Source of the DNA: an uncultured Verrucomicrobiota bacterium
GTDB lineage: Bacteria > Verrucomicrobiota > Kiritimatiellia > RFP12 > UBA1067
NCBI GenBank assembly: GCA_945483525.1
Contig: CALYRV010000009.1
Coordinates: 1-30,153, forward strand
Direction: 5' to 3'
Length of the DNA stretch: 30,153 bases
Shown: positions 25,801 to 30,153 of the stretch, piece by piece
How the letters are laid out: every line of letters begins with the position of its first letter
How positions within the stretch are numbered: position 1 is the first letter of the stretch
Notes under the pieces: model-generated
The model's input: only the letters and a program-made list of their open reading frames with translations
What the model was told of the DNA's origin: nothing
Databases searched by the model: none
Made by a program: the position numbers and the translations under genes

Positions 25801-26015
25801 TGGATATGTCCTGGGTGAATTTTATGGATAGGCGTTCGCGGCTTGATCTCGAAGGGAATGTACTGACTGTGCGCCGCGCATGGGTATGCGGCTCAAAGGT
25901 CCCTGTTGGAACCTACGAAAGTGGCGATGAGCCGTTCGGCGAGTTGCTCACCGACTCGGAGGGCGGTGGAATGCTCCGCGTCACCGGTTGCGGAATCTGG
26001 GTTTTCATCCAGTAA
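19821..26015 (+). CDS. Giant secreted multidomain protein (DUF2341, LamG-like, Calx-beta-like, beta-helix)
   Basis: About 2064 residues. An in-frame ATG at 19776 was rejected because the promoter lies inside that stretch; ATG 19821 gives a signal peptide (MVVAKIIRCLTAAVFIAAWS onward). In order: an unassigned lectin-like N-terminal part (30-320); DUF2341 (about 330-423, FPVLVRLSESGITGFKYSDF); a LamG-like domain (440-656); an Ig-like linker; a second DUF2341 (773-866) and LamG-like domain (876-1086); an Ig-like segment; a Calx-beta-like domain (1188-1290, TATAGVDY); then a long beta-helix-like region with two Gly-rich stretches (GGSIYIKCPKL and GGSIDITASSI). LamG-like domains bind carbohydrate, so a surface adhesin or glycan-binding role is inferred. 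No catalytic motif or membrane anchor is seen at the C-terminus. Confidence 0.8.
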   Translation: MVVAKIIRCLTAAVFIAAWSAVSFGEVLVYDGFASSAYNIAENGTGTLSSYPKAYDNTMIGFSEKVWQMNGSQPKVWGFGLNFPSSFAAAGITAKGEWSIGPNGGGSQMNGRDTSREFTSKLLNKTSGSLYFRLLMHLDKTAATMLPTTSDTIIEGSDVAVNYWGVGFSPQYGTSYNMLNTPNGAFGFFFRKNKAGNISVIFRGKGADGTKVEHELCAVPAANTGLRDDNTYIAYARIDINAGAAGGDVIFAGAQNITTYSPDAAGEAFSQSLGELDLFNDTVYPNTLVYDGCYQTNGKVLFDEIGVATTAEELIEIEMPVPVDPDDFDFSTEITLGDDLKAAIGSAEEYGFPVLVRLSESGITGFKYSDFSEADYSDLVFVDADGKFLDYEVDTWDAGGTSLVWVKIPSLTADTQITCRYGGPSYKHTPAKTWSAYIGVWHMNEASGNAVDSTGHGLDGVPTGFNTALMVGEATAPTGKGRVNQKASGAGTGSSNRLSIPSYNNYITDHSKFTLSGWFKSTDKAGYPRPLSRKTSYNDTSGWEIQYDSDSATSVSARGSDGKSVVTMKNGPDSTAGWLNLAFVFNGTSETSYGNGGEVTQSGTIAAVKKRDDPMAIGNNSNGSERGWCGMYDEVRMYNGVASAARVKADYLVVKNSNAMTYGTVVMPDPELPKIGAFTATVNADGNIVIAGTVLRHAAEVTVTLDSEGRTPIVIEFGEIAADGTFEKTVGEDDGLFKLAAYTVSVEAANGDKVAEKTLPDEIVYGKTEPGDYLYKFTVTPSETIKTFLGSDTYENFPVLVRIPAEASAVLNSGSEVMVRDETEAELSWDMETVNQDGTSFLWVKVPTLSASTALTVYVGGMDNVDNAPADVWSRYVGVWHFAADCKDSTVPDATGHGLDGVSTGVFSAYDGPWGNDTIFSTTSVQAPDYENLLSDVSVFTASGWFKLPNYQGGSGNYANFISKKTGLSWNEDKGWYVQMNQSKTTVGLVCAGNETKYTALADVTANWHFFQVVADGTTVKVYFDGKSNADISATYKVKKSGTTLSMGAANSAVDEYRVRKGAASAKETQLEYKTMADEAFFVYSEVAPSDPNAPVLNQPEFRPVGDGTFMVSETITENMPAEGSVKLWYNGQMSVMTTSDVEVPATYVTTITAETPDVTEVVEIRAKSEAGTTRILTSSGFYNGELKIEKICDASEKGLSNGTWRITRADASHNLDVALVVLDSSTATAGVDYVEFPLSAVIADGTNSVDIMVTPLMNLERAYDTWVDLAITNGAYRIDEMKFSARCIILNYEIPTDANIWTGQTSSKASVGSNWTQGVAPNEFSVVMFDGDVSQKDCEWDIDATHVVKSWLQKENYTGTVTLGTTFDDTFQKLEIAGDMLVLGGRVCHKPHDSSHKVDFYRLSLNVGGMLSIGKGALISARALGSYGLRAEGRAVYGGSYNGARAWGSLTEPSAVGASGFDNNSYVAWGGGAIWIEARGTVSVNGSINANGILGIDVYANRPSGSGGSIYIKCPKLVGSGRITALSEAGPLSDAKALSASGGRISVLLTESEPEFPVSGFNARSAYPQYDCHAGAGTVLVRSPGNPNGLLYLLDAADKYSNYYSRRFASLNNTLTDIPEGQTWTLDGIVFGDNALLRIPYGTTLNLVRGLTSVSSVAVDYNCGIIVDEGTLMVPLMDHVMSGKWTLTSRNEIDETVIKGNLTVKDGANIGSVILRADRVDNGDTLPLYGKCRLTITGDLSVNEGATLNARRCGLKKYGNSLNSGHKGVLQGHTHGGRVYAYKSKDSLLRMYTAYDSVFSPSLPGNAVPWPNGQGAEESGGVITLNIGGHFQMDGKADVGGNLETYIAGGNCSGGTGGSIDITASSISGRGSFRAEGGVKQEVSGPGGRIAIKLTGEEADFSAFRGSISASGRVNGTNAERWSSSGTIFMKTGNDTAKGGTIRIAMSSGNCNFTNPSSTELLSIGCGGDDASDYKELGVELTNFGFGAVNVDLDMSWVNFMDRRSRLDLEGNVLTVRRAWVCGSKVPVGTYESGDEPFGELLTDSEGGGMLRVTGCGIWVFIQ

Positions 26016-26051
26016 TTCCTAATATTTTTCTTCCCAGTTCGTACGTTTTTG

Positions 26052-26060
26052 TGATATTAT
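26052..26060 (+). promoter_or_regulatory. Extended -10 promoter of the second giant gene
   Basis: TGATATTAT, preceded by TTTTG, ends 7 nt before the ATG at 26068, the same distance as for rluB. The mRNA should be leaderless or nearly so; no Shine-Dalgarno sequence is possible in that space. Confidence 0.6.
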
Positions 26061-26067
26061 ATGCTGT

Positions 26068-29000
26068 ATGAATGGGAAATCTCTCTTCGGCATGGCCGCT
26101 GCCATGCTCGCGGTGTGGTTCGCCTTATGCGGATCATCGCCTGCGCTTGCTGACGCCGATTTCGACGGTTGTACTTTCTACACGCGGTTGAAGGTTTCCG
26201 GCGGCGGACAGTCCGGACCCGCCATTGACGTCGGCTTCATGCCGAAGGGAACGACTTCCGTGGACGCGAAGTATCGTGTTCACGACACGAGCGGCAACAG
26301 CTGCCTCTTCTGTTCGCGTAATTCCTCGTCCGCCGACAAGGGTCCGCATTTCACGTTCTTCACTTCTGTCAGCGGCAAGCCGCGCTGGGATTACAACGCG
26401 ACGATGCAGGATTCCGGATTGTCGCAGTCGCTCAATCCGAATTATCGGCTGATGATCGAGAACGGAACCGCTACGCTGTATACGACGCTCGACAGGGCTC
26501 CGTTGAAGACGGTCACGGCATCCGCCTCCACCTTCGCCGCGACGCATCCGATGTACTTGTTCTCGAGTTACACGAAGAGCGGCACGACTATCGGCGGCTT
26601 CGATAACGGCGGCAGGATTTACTTCTACTACCTCAAGCTTTACGACGGGCCGATAGCTGACGGTAAGCTATTGCACCATTATGTTCCCTGCAAGACGTCG
26701 GGGGGCAATGTCGGAGTGGCGGATATCGTCGAAGAGAAGGTGTTCCTGCCGATGCGTAATGCGTCGAATCTAACTGTCGACGAGAACGATTCCCTCGGCG
26801 GGGTGCGTCCGACTCTGAGCGCCAGCTCCTTCGGCGCATACGCGACGTTCATGGTGTCCGGCTACGATGGATCGGAAAAGTTGGAAGAGTTCCCTGTGCT
26901 GGTCCGCCTCTCCGAGGCGCGGCTGAGCGGATTTTCGTATGACAGTTGCGCGGCGGACGGATCTGACATCCGTTTCGCGGACGCGGACGGACATCTTATC
27001 GCGCACGAGATCGACACGTGGGATCCGTCCGGCGAATCGCTGATCTGGGTGAATATCCCGAAGCTCGAATCTGGCACCGCGTTTAAGATGTACATGGGTG
27101 GCGACCGTTCCGCGCCGACACTGCCCGCGTCTTCGGTCTGGCGCCGCGCCGGTTATCATCTCGTTAATCATAATAACGTCATCGCTTCGACGGTCGGAAT
27201 GGATTCGGCTGGCAGTGGACTTGTTGGCGCGGCATACAACGGTGGCCTTGTTGTCTCTACCCTTGCCGGCGCTCCGCTTGGAAAGGTTGACAATCAGACG
27301 AACAACCACGGGTGGACTGTCGCCAACGATGCCAAATGGAGCGCCCACGGCGGACAGGTGACGATTTCGACATGGTCGTACCGTACGGACGTCGGGGACA
27401 GCACGAATCGCGAGCTGATGGGCGTGAAGGGCGTGTATCACCTCGTGAATCAGACGCCCAAAGACGGCAAGTGTCAGCTGTATTACGGTTCGACCAAGAT
27501 CGTTGAAGCGGTGATGCCGGTCGCGGCCGGCAACTGGATGCAGATCACAGCGACGTTGAACGGAACCGATGCCAGGGCGTATCAGAACGGCGTGCTGCTG
27601 GGTTCCGGCACCTCTACGGCTATCGCGAACGTGACGGAGAAGTTGTCCTGCGGTTCCGAATATTCCGGCAATTCTCGCAACAAGGGCTATTTTGACGAGT
27701 GGCGTCTCCGCTGGGGGGTGTCATCCGCCGACTGGGTCAAGGCCGAGTACGACACGGTGATGAAGAATGATTTTCTGGCGGGGTATATGGGAGATCCGCC
27801 AGTTCCCGACGATTGGGAATATTCGTGCTTGATTTCGCTGAACGACGGTATGAAGACTGCGCTTGGTTCCGGTGAGGAGCGGGACTTCCCGGTGTTGGTG
27901 CGGCTGTCGGAGTCCGGCATTAGTGGCTTCAAGTACAGCGATTTCAAGGAGGCGGACTACAGCGATCTCATTTTCGTCGGTCAGGACGGCAAGTTTCTGG
28001 ATTATGAAATCGACACGTGGGATGCGGGCGGCACTTCGCTCGTGTGGGTACGCGTTCCGTCGTTCACCGCCGCGAGCGCGATCACCTGTCGGTACGGCGG
28101 ACCGAAGTACAGTCACAACGCGTCGAAGACCTGGCAGAAGTTCGTCGCGGTGGTCCACGGCGGAGCCTGCGGAATCGTCAATTCGTCCGGCAGCGGACTC
28201 GAAGTGCGTGCGGAGAGCACTGTCGTCACCGCGAGCGGCGCCAAGGTCGGCGGAGGCATCAACAAGGCCACGCAGAACGCGATCGGCGTGAACATCAAGA
28301 ATCCGTATGCCGCCGGCAAATTCACGAACAACCGCCAGTACTCGGTGATGTCCTGGACGAAGCCGACGGAGAAGAAGAACATGTGTCATTACGGCGGCGT
28401 CGCGGCCTGGTCGAACGCAGGATTCCTGGGGGTGTTCGAGAAGGGGGAATATCTTTCGGTCGCCATTTCCGGCACTCATCAGTTCGCGAGCGGCAAGGGC
28501 GCGATCGTCGCCGGCGAGTGGCAGCATACCGCCTTCAGTTACGATACCGCCGCGGGTGTGCTCGACATCTTCTGCGACGGCGTGCCGGCGTTGCACAAGA
28601 CCGATGCCAAGACCTATACCGACGCCGGCGCCACATACTGGACATTCGGGTCGTACGCCAATACCGCTACCGCCGACAGCTTTCAGGGCGAGATGGATGA
28701 ATTGCGGATTTATGACGGACTCATCTCCGCGGCCTGGATCTCCGCGGACTATTATCAGATGATGAATGCCGACGCTTTCGTTTACGCCGAAGTCGAGCAG
28801 CCCGATCCCGAATTGCCCAAGCTCGCGAACGTGTCGCTGTCCGTCAACGAGTCCGGCGACGTCGTGGTGAGCGGCGAAGTCCTTCGTCATGCCGGCGAAG
28901 TCACGGTGACGCTGAACGCCGAAGGACAGACGCCGATTGTATTGTCGCTTGGCGAGATCGAGGCCGGCGGTTCGTTCTCGCGGGTCTGCGGTGAGGACGA

Positions 29001-30153
29001 CGGACTTGTCAAGTTCCAGGACTACACCGCGTCGGTGTCCGCCGCCAACGGCACGAAGATCTCGGTCAAGCAGGTCTCCAATCCGGTCAAGTACGGCAAG
29101 GTGACGATGGTCGACATGAACTACCGCATCGACGTGACCGTTCCGGACGGCTTCACGACGGTTCCGCTCGAGAACTTCCCGCTGCTCGTGCGGCTCTCGA
29201 CTGCGATTCCCGGCTTCGAGTATTCGCAGTTCCAGAACGAGGGTAATGACCTCATGGTCTTCGACGAGAAGGGCAACCGCATTCCGTGCGAGCTCGAGAA
29301 CTGGGATCCCGACGACGAATCGCGTCTCTGGGTGCAGGTCCCCGTGGTCACCAACGGCGCGAAGGTCATCGTCTGCTACGGACTCTCCGGAACGGTCGAG
29401 CCGCTCCCCGGGATGTGGAGCGAATACGCGACCGTGCTCCACTTGAACGAGGACGTTCCCGGCGGATCGCAAGTCAGCGACTCCACCGGCAACGCCGTAC
29501 CCGTCCTCAATACCCAGGCGGCCTTCGATGACGGATTCCTCGGCGGCGGCTTCACGATGGGAACCGTTAACGGCAAGAACGGTCCTTGCGTCACGGTGCC
29601 GGTCTCGACGAAGCTCGACGAGTGCGAAGGTGTTTTCACCGCATCGGCCTGGACCAAGATGAACGCCGCGGCTAACTGGGGATACCTCATCAGCCGCAAG
29701 GAGAAGGATGCGACTCCGTCGTGGGGTCTTCAGTTCCGCGGAGCTTCGAATAGCGGCAATGCCGACGGACTCGCCCTGTATACCGCAGGCTCCTCCGACA
29801 GCCAGCAGTCACTTTTCAAGACGCTGAGCTGCTTCACGGTCGGCGCCTGGGTGAAGTGGTCCGCGGTTTATAACGGCACCGAGCTTTCGCTTTATCTGAA
29901 CGGAGTCAAGTTCGCGACGCAGACCACTGCATACGGCCAGGCGGCGCAAGGAACGCTGCCGCTCGGTATCGGCGGACTCGCTACCGCGGTCAATCACGGT
30001 ACGCTGCCGGCGGTGTTCGATGAAGCGCGAGTGAAGACCGGTGCGGTAGGTGACGAATGGATCGCGGCGGAATACACGCAGGAGACCGGTGCGCTGCCGT
30101 TGATATACGGTGAGGTCGGTCCTACCGATCCGAATGCTCCGGTGATCAACGCG
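26068..30153 (+). CDS. Giant secreted DUF2341/LamG protein, 3' end outside window
   Basis: The frame stays open for 1362 codons to the window edge, so the true protein is longer. It starts with a signal peptide (MNGKSLFGMAAAMLAVWFAL to SPALA). An N-terminal LamG-like region is followed by three DUF2341 plus LamG-like pairs: FPVLVRLSEARLSGFSYD (about 273), FPVLVRLSESGISGFKYSDF (about 605) and FPLLVRLSTAIPGFEYSQF (about 1037), with an Ig-like linker (LPKLANVSLSVNESGDVVVS) before the third. The window ends in GPTDPNAPVINA, a segment that in the preceding paralogue (PSDPNAPVLNQ) leads into Ig-like and Calx-beta-like domains. A surface glycan-binding or adhesive role is inferred; no catalytic residues are recognised. 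Confidence 0.85.
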   Translation, partial: MNGKSLFGMAAAMLAVWFALCGSSPALADADFDGCTFYTRLKVSGGGQSGPAIDVGFMPKGTTSVDAKYRVHDTSGNSCLFCSRNSSSADKGPHFTFFTSVSGKPRWDYNATMQDSGLSQSLNPNYRLMIENGTATLYTTLDRAPLKTVTASASTFAATHPMYLFSSYTKSGTTIGGFDNGGRIYFYYLKLYDGPIADGKLLHHYVPCKTSGGNVGVADIVEEKVFLPMRNASNLTVDENDSLGGVRPTLSASSFGAYATFMVSGYDGSEKLEEFPVLVRLSEARLSGFSYDSCAADGSDIRFADADGHLIAHEIDTWDPSGESLIWVNIPKLESGTAFKMYMGGDRSAPTLPASSVWRRAGYHLVNHNNVIASTVGMDSAGSGLVGAAYNGGLVVSTLAGAPLGKVDNQTNNHGWTVANDAKWSAHGGQVTISTWSYRTDVGDSTNRELMGVKGVYHLVNQTPKDGKCQLYYGSTKIVEAVMPVAAGNWMQITATLNGTDARAYQNGVLLGSGTSTAIANVTEKLSCGSEYSGNSRNKGYFDEWRLRWGVSSADWVKAEYDTVMKNDFLAGYMGDPPVPDDWEYSCLISLNDGMKTALGSGEERDFPVLVRLSESGISGFKYSDFKEADYSDLIFVGQDGKFLDYEIDTWDAGGTSLVWVRVPSFTAASAITCRYGGPKYSHNASKTWQKFVAVVHGGACGIVNSSGSGLEVRAESTVVTASGAKVGGGINKATQNAIGVNIKNPYAAGKFTNNRQYSVMSWTKPTEKKNMCHYGGVAAWSNAGFLGVFEKGEYLSVAISGTHQFASGKGAIVAGEWQHTAFSYDTAAGVLDIFCDGVPALHKTDAKTYTDAGATYWTFGSYANTATADSFQGEMDELRIYDGLISAAWISADYYQMMNADAFVYAEVEQPDPELPKLANVSLSVNESGDVVVSGEVLRHAGEVTVTLNAEGQTPIVLSLGEIEAGGSFSRVCGEDDGLVKFQDYTASVSAANGTKISVKQVSNPVKYGKVTMVDMNYRIDVTVPDGFTTVPLENFPLLVRLSTAIPGFEYSQFQNEGNDLMVFDEKGNRIPCELENWDPDDESRLWVQVPVVTNGAKVIVCYGLSGTVEPLPGMWSEYATVLHLNEDVPGGSQVSDSTGNAVPVLNTQAAFDDGFLGGGFTMGTVNGKNGPCVTVPVSTKLDECEGVFTASAWTKMNAAANWGYLISRKEKDATPSWGLQFRGASNSGNADGLALYTAGSSDSQQSLFKTLSCFTVGAWVKWSAVYNGTELSLYLNGVKFATQTTAYGQAAQGTLPLGIGGLATAVNHGTLPAVFDEARVKTGAVGDEWIAAEYTQETGALPLIYGEVGPTDPNAPVINA

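Noticed and set aside
27721..29472. Long open frame on the minus strand (583 codons)
   Set aside because: It lies opposite the second giant gene, is rich in Arg, His and Val in the way mirror frames of GC-rich genes are, and shows no domain or initiation site.
1..30153. tRNA or rRNA genes
   Set aside because: No cloverleaf-like stretch or rRNA signature was recognised by eye on either strand; a covariance search was not possible.

Overview
The window is 30 kb of bacterial DNA with every convincing gene on the + strand. Most of it is GC-rich. A segment from about 10.55 to 14.66 kb is visibly AT-richer. The gene content fits an anaerobic, carbohydrate-degrading member of the PVC group (Kiritimatiellota/Lentisphaerota-like): secreted GH127, GH92 and GH9 enzymes, plus giant secreted proteins built from DUF2341 and LamG-like modules. 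The taxon is inferred from domain content only.

Region 1 (1-3950) is housekeeping: the 3' part of homoserine dehydrogenase, a YqiA-like esterase, the tRNA t6A enzyme TsaC, an RluB/RsuA pseudouridine synthase, the rRNA methyltransferase RsmD and the queuosine enzyme QueF. A GTGGTAGTGG-type repeat family sits in every junction from tsaC to queF and also inside rsmD. Region 2 (3983-10140) starts with what looks like the tail (domains V and VI) of a group II intron, read in frame as the N-terminus of a GH127 protein. GH92, a MurE-type ligase without its N-terminal domain, and a double-S1 RNA-binding protein follow, ending in a rho-independent terminator. The murE gene carries four different 7-nt-period tracts, all in frame.

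Region 3 (10141-15435) holds a promoter followed by a structured stretch that may be a non-coding RNA, then an AT-rich restriction-modification island: a fused two-domain adenine methyltransferase of the M.FokI type, an AlwI-like endonuclease and a GIY-YIG/DUF5655 protein. The methyltransferase frame is continuous with an upstream signal-peptide sequence, which suggests the island landed behind the start of a secreted-protein gene.

Region 4 (15436-17207) has an EamA-type transporter with a REP-like insertion, translationally coupled to a small secreted Cys/His protein, then a 365-nt gap. Region 5 (17208-30153) encodes a secreted GH9 cellulase-like enzyme and two giant paralogous DUF2341/LamG proteins, the second running off the window. 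These probably act together on plant or mucosal polysaccharides outside the cytoplasm.

Promoters here share an extended -10 (TGnTATAAT) without an obvious -35. Several lie so close to the start codon that the transcripts should be leaderless or nearly so.
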